A program made the translations under genes and the position numbers. Of a stretch of DNA of 17,051 nucleotides, positions 7,732 to 15,162 are shown piece by piece; position 1 is the stretch's first letter; each line of letters starts with the position of its first letter. Where the stretch lies: assembly GCA_027487055.1 (NCBI GenBank), contig JAIYEJ010000314.1, positions 1 to 17,051 on the forward strand, written 5' to 3'. The notes under the pieces are model-generated. The model did no database searches. It saw only the letters and a program-made list of their open reading frames with translations, and was not told the origin of the DNA. The stretch comes from Methylotenera sp. GTDB taxonomy: Bacteria > Pseudomonadota > Gammaproteobacteria > Burkholderiales > Methylophilaceae.

Positions 7732-7736
7732 TTATA
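7731..7736 (-). promoter_or_regulatory. Candidate -10 box for ubiK
   Basis: Read on the minus strand this is a perfect TATAAT, about 90 bases ahead of the ubiK ATG. At the usual 16-18 base spacing no recognisable -35 is present; that place is occupied by the sigma-54 element of glnK, so transcription from the two sides may compete. The region is AT-rich, so a chance match is possible. Confidence 0.35.
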
Positions 7737-7750
7737 AAAGACTTTATGTT

Positions 7751-7765
7751 TGGCACGTGGTTTGC
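7751..7765 (+). promoter_or_regulatory. Sigma-54 (RpoN) promoter of glnK-amtB
   Basis: TGGCACG, four bases, TTGC matches the -24/-12 consensus without a mismatch: the GG pair is at 7752-7753 and the GC pair at 7764-7765. Transcription would start near 7777, about 40 bases before the glnK ATG. In proteobacteria this promoter class is driven by phosphorylated NtrC under nitrogen limitation. No convincing NtrC palindrome was found upstream. Confidence 0.88.
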
Positions 7766-7818
7766 TTATAGATTATGTGCAGTTTTTTTTGACTACAATA
7801 ACCTAAAGGGGGTTAGAA

Positions 7819-8157
7819 ATGAAATTCGTATCCGCAATTATCAAGCCATTTAAGCTTGACGAAGTGCGTGAAGCTTTGTCTGCGATAGGCGTACAAGGCA
7901 TTACGGTCACCGAGGTAAAAGGCTTTGGAAGACAAAAAGGTCATACAGAGTTATATCGCGGTGCAGAGTATGTGGTAGATTTTTTACCTAAAGTTAAATT
8001 AGAAGTCGCCATCAAAGACGACATGCTAGATCAAGTGGTGGACGCAATAGAAAAATCAGCTGCAACCGGCAAAATTGGTGATGGCAAAATTTTTGTGTTC
8101 AATCTAGAACAAGTTTATCGTATCCGTACCGGTGAAACCGGTCCAGATGCGCTTTAA
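7819..8157 (+). CDS. glnK: Nitrogen regulatory PII protein (GlnK type)
   Basis: PII proteins are trimeric sensors of 2-oxoglutarate, ATP/ADP and glutamine status; GlnK-type members bind and close the ammonium channel AmtB when nitrogen is plentiful. The 112 residues are the standard length. The T-loop carries Tyr51 (TELYRGAEYVVDF), the uridylylation site, the B-loop TGKIGDGKIFV starts near residue 83, and the C-terminus has the usual YRIRTGETG. A strong AAAGGGGG site lies six bases before the ATG. The gene is ten bases ahead of amtB and under the sigma-54 promoter at 7751-7765, which, together with the linkage, favours glnK over glnB. Confidence 0.95.
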   Translation: MKFVSAIIKPFKLDEVREALSAIGVQGITVTEVKGFGRQKGHTELYRGAEYVVDFLPKVKLEVAIKDDMLDQVVDAIEKSAATGKIGDGKIFVFNLEQVYRIRTGETGPDAL

Positions 8158-8167
8158 GGGGCATGAC

Positions 8168-9679
8168 ATGAAGAAACTTATATCAATTTTATCCTTAGCC
8201 GCCCTTGTAGGCCTAAGTGCAACACAATTTGCTTTTGCGGAAGATTTACCAGAAGCTGCAGCTGCAACAGTAGAAGCCGTTGCTGACACAGCTGAAGCCG
8301 TAGCTGAAGCCGTACCAGCAGCAGAACCAGCTCCTGCAGAGGCTGCACCAGCTGAAGCAGCACCTGCACCAACTGCTAACAAAGGTGATACCGCTTGGAT
8401 GCTAGTGGCAACTGCACTTGTTACTTTAATGACAATCCCTGGCTTAGCATTATTTTACGGCGGTCTAGTACGCAGTAAAAATATGCTATCTGTGCTTATG
8501 CAAGTATTTGTGATTTTTTCACTACTTGGCGTACTGTGGGTGGTATATGGCTACAGCTTAGCATTTACGGGCGGTGGCGCATTTATTGGCGGCTTCAGTA
8601 AAGCATTTTTAGCTGGCGTTACGACTGACTCATTAGCCGCAACCTTCAGTAAAGGTGTTTACATTCCTGAGTACGTCTTTATTGTGTTCCAATTGACATT
8701 TGCTGCCATTACACCAGCATTGATTATTGGTGCATTTGCTGAGCGTATGAAGTTTGCAGCTGTTTTAGCATTTATGGTGATTTGGTTTACATTCGCATAC
8801 TTACCAATGGCGCACATGGTATGGTATTGGGACGGACCAGATGCAATTACAACTGCTGAATCACTCACAACGGTAATTGGTAATGCAGGCTTCTTATGGG
8901 CTAAAGGTGCACTTGATTTTGCAGGTGGTACAGTTGTGCACATTAACGCTGGTGTTGCTGCTTTAATCGCTTGTATTATGCTTGGTAAACGTATTGGTTA
9001 TGGTAAAGAATCAATGACACCTCACAGCTTAACTATGACCATGATAGGTGCTTCATTACTATGGGTGGGCTGGTTTGGTTTTAACGCTGGTTCTAACTTA
9101 GAAGCCAATGGTTTAACAGCTTTAGTATTTTTAAACACAATGATTGCAACTGGTGCGGCTACAATTTCATGGCTAGCTGTTGAGTGGTTTGGTAAAAGCA
9201 AACCATCTATGTTAGGTGCCGCTTCTGGCGCTGTAGCAGGTTTAGTTGCTATTACACCAGCTTGTGGTTTCGTTGGTCCTGTTGGCGCAATTGTAATCGG
9301 TCTCTTAGTGTCGCCTATCTGCTACTTCTTTGTAGCAAAAGTAAAATACATGTTTGGTTATGATGATGCTTTAGATGTGTTTGGTGTGCATGCTGTTGGT
9401 GGTATTTTCGGTGCACTTGCTACAGGTATCTTCGTTAACCCAGCATTAGGTGGTACAGGTGTTTGGGACTACGTTGCTAACGGTGTAGGCGCATACGATA
9501 TGGCTGCGCAAATGACCGCTCAAATCTGGGCTGTTGGTACAGCTGTTGTTTGGACCGCAATTGTTTCATTCATTGCTTTCAAAGTAGTTGATTTACTCAT
9601 CGGCTTACGCGTAAGCGATGAAGTTGAACGTGAAGGCTTAGATACAACTGAACATGGCGAACGCGCTTATTCATTGTAA
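8168..9679 (+). CDS. amtB: Ammonium transporter with signal peptide and Ala/Pro-rich N-terminal extension
   Basis: AmtB forms a trimeric ammonium channel in the inner membrane. The 503 residues include a signal peptide (1-24, ending AFA), a low-complexity Ala/Glu/Pro segment (about 25-71) and then the eleven-helix core. Key residues are visible: Asp250 (ALDFAGG), the twin pore histidines His258 (VVHINAG) and His408 (FGVHAVGG). The start chosen is the ATG at 8168, which has AAGGGG (overlapping the glnK stop) seven bases upstream and begins directly with MKKLISILSL; an upstream in-frame ATG at 8132 lies inside glnK and would bury the signal peptide. The gene is translationally close to glnK and ends at a strong terminator. 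The Ala-rich extension is discussed separately as unusual. Confidence 0.95.
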   Translation: MKKLISILSLAALVGLSATQFAFAEDLPEAAAATVEAVADTAEAVAEAVPAAEPAPAEAAPAEAAPAPTANKGDTAWMLVATALVTLMTIPGLALFYGGLVRSKNMLSVLMQVFVIFSLLGVLWVVYGYSLAFTGGGAFIGGFSKAFLAGVTTDSLAATFSKGVYIPEYVFIVFQLTFAAITPALIIGAFAERMKFAAVLAFMVIWFTFAYLPMAHMVWYWDGPDAITTAESLTTVIGNAGFLWAKGALDFAGGTVVHINAGVAALIACIMLGKRIGYGKESMTPHSLTMTMIGASLLWVGWFGFNAGSNLEANGLTALVFLNTMIATGAATISWLAVEWFGKSKPSMLGAASGAVAGLVAITPACGFVGPVGAIVIGLLVSPICYFFVAKVKYMFGYDDALDVFGVHAVGGIFGALATGIFVNPALGGTGVWDYVANGVGAYDMAAQMTAQIWAVGTAVVWTAIVSFIAFKVVDLLIGLRVSDEVEREGLDTTEHGERAYSL

Positions 9680-9698
9680 TTAAACTTTAAGTTTCATA

Positions 9699-9724
9699 AA
9701 AACGGACGCTACGGCGTCCGTTTT
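9699..9724 (+). terminator. Intrinsic terminator of glnK-amtB
   Basis: An 11-base-pair perfect stem (AAAACGGACGC and GCGTCCGTTTT) closes a TACG tetraloop and is followed by a short T-rich run. It lies 19 bases beyond the amtB stop. The symmetric A and T flanks mean it could also work on the opposite strand, but only the arsR side lies there. Confidence 0.9.
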
Positions 9725-9756
9725 CATTTGTATTTAAGTTGTTCATCAAAAAATAC

Positions 9757-9785
9757 TTGACAAACATATCTAAATAACTAATTAT
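9757..9785 (+). promoter_or_regulatory. Sigma-70 promoter of the ArsR-type gene
   Basis: A perfect -35 TTGACA (9757-9762), a 17-base spacer and a -10 AATTAT (9780-9785, four of six matches) precede the ATG. Seven bases after the -10 lies 9792, the A of the ATG, so transcription would start at or next to the start codon. Confidence 0.7.
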
Positions 9786-9793
9786 ATAGTTAT
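9774..9793 (+). promoter_or_regulatory. Probable autoregulatory operator (inverted repeat) over the -10 and start codon
   Basis: ATAACTA (9774-9780) and TAGTTAT (9787-9793) are exact inverted arms separated by six bases. The palindrome covers the -10 element and the start codon, the usual place for an ArsR/SmtB repressor site. Binding would directly block RNA polymerase. The repressor encoded immediately downstream is the likely binder (inference). Confidence 0.6.
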
Positions 9794-10097
9794 GAAATTA
9801 ATCACAGAAATTCCACAAGAATGGAAAAATATCTCCGACTTGTTTATTGCATTAGGCGATGAACAGCGTCAGCGTATCTTATTGGCATTTGAAAAAGAAG
9901 AAAGGCTCAATATTTTACAAATTGTGGCAAGCTCAAAACTTGGGCGCACCGCAGTCACACATCACTTAAAAATACTACATAAAAGCGGCGCATTAAGTAG
10001 CGAAAAAATAGGCAAAGAAGTCTATTTTTGGGTAAACAAAACACATATCATTACTGAAATACAAAACGTTTTAAACTATATAAAAAACGAAGTTTAA
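9792..10097 (+). CDS. ArsR/SmtB-type helix-turn-helix transcriptional regulator
   Basis: The 101 residues have the winged-helix ArsR fold: an opening helix with LFIALGDEQRQRILLAF, the DNA-reading helix in SSKLGRTAVTHHLKILHKSG, and a beta-wing (EKIGKEVYFWVN). There is no cysteine anywhere in the protein, so the classic As/Cd-sensing ELCVCDL-type site is absent and metal sensing through thiols is excluded. There is no ribosome site ahead of the ATG; the promoter places the transcript start at the ATG, which suggests a leaderless mRNA. It is followed after 28 bases by the aas-like gene, which it may control together with itself. Its signal is unknown; a lipid, metal bound by His/Asp/Glu or redox cue are all open. 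Confidence 0.85.
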   Translation: MKLITEIPQEWKNISDLFIALGDEQRQRILLAFEKEERLNILQIVASSKLGRTAVTHHLKILHKSGALSSEKIGKEVYFWVNKTHIITEIQNVLNYIKNEV

Positions 10098-10125
10098 AAA
10101 TAAGCCTAAATTAAGGGGGGAAGAA

Positions 10126-12261
10126 ATGTTAGCAAGCCTTTTACGTCTAGTGAGTAAATATCTATTTCGTGTAGAAGTACGCGGCCTAGAAAACGTGCCG
10201 AAAGAAAATGGTTTGTTGATAGTTGCAAATCACGAGTCATTTTTAGATGGTTTACTACTGGGTTTATTTTTACCTAAAAAAGCGACCTTTGTTGTACACA
10301 CCTCTGTCTTAAAAAAATGGTCTTTTAGGCAAGTACTCAGGCTCACCAATTATTTAGCAGTTGACCCAACCAGCCCACTCGCAATGAAAAAAGTCATTCG
10401 CTTGTTAGATGCCGGGGAAAATGTAGTCATATTTCCAGAAGGGCGTATTACCTTAACTGGTAGCTTAATGAAAGTATATGATGGGCCTGGTTTTGTTGCT
10501 GCAAAAACTGGAGCAACAATTTTACCTGTGCGGATTGATGGCGCGGCAGAATCCTATTTTGGCCGTTTAACCGAGCACCATCCAAGAAAACTGTTACCTA
10601 AAGTAACGTTAACTGTGATGCCCACTACAACAGTTGTGATGCCAAAATCTACGCATCGCAGTTTTCCTTCTGCTAAGCAACGTCGCCGTATTGCTGGAGA
10701 AGGCATGCGCAGCGTGATGCAGAAAATGTTATTTCAATCGCAAAAAAGCCGCACTTTATTTGAAGCTTTTTTAGATGCGATAGATAAATACGGCGCAAGC
10801 TATAAGTTGATTGAAGACATCAATGAAACAGAAGAAACCTATCAAGACTTACTGAAAAAAAGCCTTGCCTTAGGCAAAATCATATCAAAAGTAAGCACCC
10901 CTAATGAAGTGGTTGCCATACTCATGCCCAATATCACCAATACTTTGGCACTGATTTTAGGGATGAATGCATTTAATCGCATCCCAGCGATGCTCAACTA
11001 CACATCAGGCACTGCCGGCATGCAAAACGCCTGTGTTGCCGCAAACATTAAAACCGTGATTACTTCACGCAAGTTTATTGAAGCAGCAACGCTAGAAAAT
11101 GTTGTACAGAACTTTCAAAATCTTAATGTTGTTTATTTGGAAGATTTGCGCGCAGATTTTGGCGTTTTAGACCGTGCTTGGCTCATTGGCTATGCATTGC
11201 AAGCACCACGCTCTGTGATGGAAAGCAGCTCGCATGATCAACCAGCGATCATATTGTTTACTTCTGGCTCGGAAGGTAAGCCAAAAGGGGTTGTGCACTC
11301 AAACAAAAGTATTTTAGCGAACGTAGCACAAGTCTCTTCTGTGCTTGATCTTAATCCAACGGATAAAATGATGATGGTGCTACCTTTATTCCACTCATTT
11401 GGTTTTACAGGTTCGTTTCTCGCTATGCTCAATGGCATCAAAATCAATATATTTCCTTCCCCTTTGCAGTACAAAGTGATTCCTGAAATCATTTATGATC
11501 GTGGTTGTAGCGTGTTTTTTGCTACCAGTACTTTTTTAGCAAACTATGCAAAGTATGCTCACCCTTACGATTTTTATAAACTAAGAATCGTACTTGCTGG
11601 AGCAGAAAAATTAAATGAAGAAGTGCGTAAAACGTATTCTGAAAAATTTGGTATCAGAATTTTAGAAGCTTATGGCACCACCGAATGTGCTCCTGGTGTA
11701 TCAATCAATACACCTATGGCTAACTTAAACGGTAGCGTAGGACAGCTTTTACCTGGAATTGAACATAAACTAGAAACCGTTCCGGGCATTGAAACTGGGG
11801 GATTACTACATGTACGTGGAGAAAATATAATGATGGGCTACTACTTATATGATAATCCTGGCGTACTTCAGCCTCCTGCCGATGGTTGGTACAACACTGG
11901 GGATATTGTTGATATTGATGCGCAAGGTTTTGTGCATATTAAAGGCCGAGTAAAGCGCTTTGCTAAAGTGGCTGGCGAGATGGTATCGCTAGAAGTAGTT
12001 GAACATATCGCCAATACCGCTGCGCCTGAGCAGCAAAATGCAGCCTGCACACAAGTAGATGCGCAACGTGGCGAAAACATTATTTTATTTACAACAGACA
12101 AGAAACTAAAGCGTGAAGACTTGCAAATTGTTGCTAAAAACCTCGGATTACCCGAACTTGCAGTTGCTAGAAAAATTATACAGCTTGAAGAAATTCCGAT
12201 TTTAGGTACTGGCAAAACCGATTATGTGACGCTCAAGCAAATGGCCGAAACTACTAAATAA
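10126..12261 (+). CDS. aas: Aas-like 2-acylglycerophosphoethanolamine acyltransferase / acyl-ACP synthetase
   Basis: This bifunctional inner-membrane enzyme re-acylates lysophospholipids: one domain activates fatty acids onto acyl carrier protein, the other transfers the acyl chain. The 711 residues match E. coli Aas (719). The N-terminal PlsC-type domain has the catalytic NHESFLD (His36, Asp41) and the FPEGR motif (103-107). The AMP-binding domain has LFTSGSEGKPKG (377-388), YGTTE (516-520), TGD (591-593) and a C-terminal GTGKT with Lys697 as the expected catalytic lysine. All key residues are present. The start has AAGGGGGG and GAAGAA just upstream. It is 28 bases after the ArsR-type gene. 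The family is firm; exact lipid preference cannot be read. Confidence 0.9.
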   Translation: MLASLLRLVSKYLFRVEVRGLENVPKENGLLIVANHESFLDGLLLGLFLPKKATFVVHTSVLKKWSFRQVLRLTNYLAVDPTSPLAMKKVIRLLDAGENVVIFPEGRITLTGSLMKVYDGPGFVAAKTGATILPVRIDGAAESYFGRLTEHHPRKLLPKVTLTVMPTTTVVMPKSTHRSFPSAKQRRRIAGEGMRSVMQKMLFQSQKSRTLFEAFLDAIDKYGASYKLIEDINETEETYQDLLKKSLALGKIISKVSTPNEVVAILMPNITNTLALILGMNAFNRIPAMLNYTSGTAGMQNACVAANIKTVITSRKFIEAATLENVVQNFQNLNVVYLEDLRADFGVLDRAWLIGYALQAPRSVMESSSHDQPAIILFTSGSEGKPKGVVHSNKSILANVAQVSSVLDLNPTDKMMMVLPLFHSFGFTGSFLAMLNGIKINIFPSPLQYKVIPEIIYDRGCSVFFATSTFLANYAKYAHPYDFYKLRIVLAGAEKLNEEVRKTYSEKFGIRILEAYGTTECAPGVSINTPMANLNGSVGQLLPGIEHKLETVPGIETGGLLHVRGENIMMGYYLYDNPGVLQPPADGWYNTGDIVDIDAQGFVHIKGRVKRFAKVAGEMVSLEVVEHIANTAAPEQQNAACTQVDAQRGENIILFTTDKKLKREDLQIVAKNLGLPELAVARKIIQLEEIPILGTGKTDYVTLKQMAETTK

Positions 12262-12396
12262 TCCACTGATGTTCGATTTTGCTGTAAAACGACTCATTAA
12301 ATTTAATTGTATTAGCTTTGCCAATAACGTATTTGAAACGCGGCATATATTTGATATTTAATCAAATAGAAATCATTTTTTAAGATTGGAATAAAA
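12262..12396 (+). promoter_or_regulatory. Intergenic region with AT-rich inverted repeat upstream of the DUF2339 gene
   Basis: The 135 bases hold no gene. An exact inverted repeat, ATTTGAT, ATTTA, ATCAAAT, lies at 12349-12367, about 30 bases before the ATG. It could be an operator or a leader hairpin. TTGAAA at 12333-12338 is a weak -35 candidate without a clear -10. A TTGGA ribosome site precedes the ATG. No convincing terminator for aas is seen. Confidence 0.4.
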
Positions 12397-15162
12397 ATGG
12401 AATCAGGCGTATTAGTCCTCGGTTTGTTAGGCATAGCAGCATTAGTAGGCGGTTTGGTTAGCTTTTTTTCCATGTTTTCAAAAGGGGATCAAAAAACCAG
12501 ATTTTGGCAACTAGAACAAGAGTTAAAAAATCTAAAAAACCAGATTGAATTACTTAAAGAGCAGATTAATAATGCACCAGAAAATGCAAAGCCTAAAAAA
12601 GCCGCAGCTTTAGATACAGAGTCGCTTGCGACACAAACCGCACCACTGAAGCAAACCTTAGCACCCGATTTGGTCGCTGATGAAAATGAAGAATTTTTAG
12701 AAGAATTCGATCAAGAGATTGATGAAAATGAAATTACGTTAGAAAACCCGTTAAGTAAAAATAGTGAAAGAATTTCTACTACGTATGTGCCGCCTAAGCC
12801 AAAAGCGCCTAGCTTAATTGAGCGCGGCATTGATTATGCAAAAAACTGGTTGTTTGGTGGCAACACACTTGTACGTTCAGGCATTGTCATTTTATTTATT
12901 GGGGTTAGTTTTTTAATCAAATATGCCGCAGAGCACACACAAGTCCCTATTGAGCTTCGCCTAGCAGGTATTGTTTTATCAGGCATCGCTTTGCAAGTAG
13001 TAGGCTGGCGACTGCGCGAAAAACGCCCACAATATGCTTGGGCTTTACAAGGCGGCGGTATCGGTGTTTTGTATCTGACTATTTTTGCTGCAATGAAAAT
13101 GTATAGCTTAATTCCAGCAGGCGCAGCTTTTGCATTGCTGGCAGCAATTGCCTTTTTATCAGCGTTTATTTCAGTGAAACAGTCAGCCTTACCATTGGCT
13201 ATTTTAGGCTTTTCTGGTGGCTTTTTAGCACCCATTTTAACTTCAACAGGCAGTAGTAATCATATCGGTTTGTTTAGCTATTATTTGATTTTGAATCTAG
13301 GCATTGCTTTTGTAGCATTTCATAAAAGTTGGCGGCCACTCAATGTGCTGGGTTTTGCTTTCACTTTTATTATTGGCTCAATTTGGGGTGCAAAAAGTTA
13401 TACACCAGCATTTTTTTCTACCACAGAGCCTTTTTTAGTCATTCACTTTTTACTTTTCACTGCGATAGCTGTACTTTATGCACATCGTCAATCAACCAAA
13501 GCGACCGATTATGTTGATGCAACTTTAGTATTTGGCACGCCATTAGTGGGCTTTAGCTTGCAATATGCCTTGCTTAAAGGTATTCCATTTGGCTTAGCTT
13601 ATAGTGCACTGGCTTTAGGTGTCTTCTATTTAGGCCTAACGTCTTGGGTATTTAATCGCCAACGTGAAACATTGAAGTTTTTGGGCGAATGCTTTTTAGC
13701 ACTTGGTATAGGTTTTGTGACACTCACCTTGCCATTGGCCTTAGATGGTCGCTGGACATCTGCTGCCTGGGCGGTTGAAGGCGTGGGCTTGTTGTGGGTA
13801 GGTTTAAAGCAAAACCGCACATTTCCTGCATTTGCTGGTTTGGCATTACAATTACTTGCCGCCGGTGCCTTTACACAAGGCTGGGGTTTAACAGGCTATA
13901 ACAGCTTTGGTCATCAAAACTTGTTCATAGGCGTGGGATTTATTGCGCTCTCGGGTTGGGCTTGCGGCGCACTATTAAACGCGTATCGCCCCAATAAATT
14001 TGAATTTTTCAGCATTCCTTTAGCAGTATGGGGCTGGTTTTGGTGGGTTGGCTCAGGTTTAACAGCTATTGAAGATTTTATGACTAAGGATCAATTTTTC
14101 CATGCAGGACTGATTTTTGTTGCGCTCACCAGCATGTTATTACCTTTTGTAGCGAATAAGCTTAAATGGCAACGCCTGGCAACGCTCTCTTCATTATTAC
14201 TACCTGCTATGGTTGTTGCTTTACTATGGGAGTTGGCCTTGTCATTATTTAGTTATAGTAATTACACCATTCTAGACCATTATGGCTTTATTACTTGGCC
14301 GCTCGCTATAGGCGTTTATTCTTGGCTCATTTCAAATGATACCATTCCTAATAAAGCATGGTTACGCGCGCCATTGCTTTGGGTTATGGCGGCGGTTGGT
14401 GTGCTGATTTGGCGTCGCCAATTGGGACAACTTGTGAATGAATCAGAGGTGTGGGCGCAAATTGGCTGGGGGGTGATTCCTATGCTCATTATAGGCGCAG
14501 TAACCTATTGGCAATTTGCTAAAAAATCTACGCTTAATGCAGCTCAGCTTTCTAGTGCACGTACTTGGGCGTGGGTGGGTGGCTTGCCATTGATGGCATT
14601 GACCGTACTTTGGTATATGCATATATCGGTTAATGCGAGTGGCTATGCCGCACCGCTTCCTTATTTTCCGCTAATTAACCCGCTCGATATTACCCTAATT
14701 GGTGCATTACTATTATTGCTAATTTGGCAACGTGAAATATGCAAGCACTTAGGTAAACTGCAGCACATTAACCCTATATTAGCCGCAATCATGGCTTTTG
14801 CCTTGCTCAATGGCATGTTGTTACGCACCTTGCACCACTGGGTTGGCACACCACATTTATGGGAGTCAATTTTCAACAACTCCACAGTGCAGATGGCGTT
14901 CACCTTTTTGTGGGGCATCACGGCGTTTTGTTTGATGTTGCTTGCACATAAACAAGCGAGACGTGCTTTGTGGGTTGTTGGTGCGGCTTTAATGGGTTTA
15001 GTGGTCGCTAAGCTATTCTTGCTCGATTTAGGTCAGCACGGCTCAATCAATCGTATTATTTCGTTTATCGGGGCAGGCATGATGCTGTTAGTAATGGGTT
15101 ACTTTGCACCACTACCACCCGCTAAAACTGGTGATGAAGAAGAAAACGAGGAAACCGCATGA
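12397..15162 (+). CDS. DUF2339-family polytopic membrane protein
   Basis: The 921-residue protein has an N-terminal membrane helix (about 4-25), a Lys/Glu/Leu coiled coil (about 32-60), an acidic linker (about 75-130), then the family entry motif ERGIDYAKNWLFGGNTLVR with the first core helix (about 142-177) and more than twenty further membrane spans, many with conserved Gly/aromatic motifs. It ends in an acidic tail (DEEENEETA). No enzymatic motif is visible. DUF2339 proteins are often encoded next to DUF3999, as here: its TGA overlaps the next ATG as ATGA at 15159-15162, so the two are translationally coupled and probably work together in the envelope. Molecular function is not established; transport or envelope assembly are guesses. 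Confidence 0.88.
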   Translation: MESGVLVLGLLGIAALVGGLVSFFSMFSKGDQKTRFWQLEQELKNLKNQIELLKEQINNAPENAKPKKAAALDTESLATQTAPLKQTLAPDLVADENEEFLEEFDQEIDENEITLENPLSKNSERISTTYVPPKPKAPSLIERGIDYAKNWLFGGNTLVRSGIVILFIGVSFLIKYAAEHTQVPIELRLAGIVLSGIALQVVGWRLREKRPQYAWALQGGGIGVLYLTIFAAMKMYSLIPAGAAFALLAAIAFLSAFISVKQSALPLAILGFSGGFLAPILTSTGSSNHIGLFSYYLILNLGIAFVAFHKSWRPLNVLGFAFTFIIGSIWGAKSYTPAFFSTTEPFLVIHFLLFTAIAVLYAHRQSTKATDYVDATLVFGTPLVGFSLQYALLKGIPFGLAYSALALGVFYLGLTSWVFNRQRETLKFLGECFLALGIGFVTLTLPLALDGRWTSAAWAVEGVGLLWVGLKQNRTFPAFAGLALQLLAAGAFTQGWGLTGYNSFGHQNLFIGVGFIALSGWACGALLNAYRPNKFEFFSIPLAVWGWFWWVGSGLTAIEDFMTKDQFFHAGLIFVALTSMLLPFVANKLKWQRLATLSSLLLPAMVVALLWELALSLFSYSNYTILDHYGFITWPLAIGVYSWLISNDTIPNKAWLRAPLLWVMAAVGVLIWRRQLGQLVNESEVWAQIGWGVIPMLIIGAVTYWQFAKKSTLNAAQLSSARTWAWVGGLPLMALTVLWYMHISVNASGYAAPLPYFPLINPLDITLIGALLLLLIWQREICKHLGKLQHINPILAAIMAFALLNGMLLRTLHHWVGTPHLWESIFNNSTVQMAFTFLWGITAFCLMLLAHKQARRALWVVGAALMGLVVAKLFLLDLGQHGSINRIISFIGAGMMLLVMGYFAPLPPAKTGDEEENEETA

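Noticed and set aside
8104..8382. Minus-strand Ala/Gly/Ser-rich open frame opposite glnK-amtB
   Set aside because: It is a mirror of the low-complexity Ala/Pro-coding DNA of amtB.
9792..10097. Arsenic or cadmium resistance regulator
   Set aside because: The protein has no cysteine and no ars transport or reductase gene is nearby.
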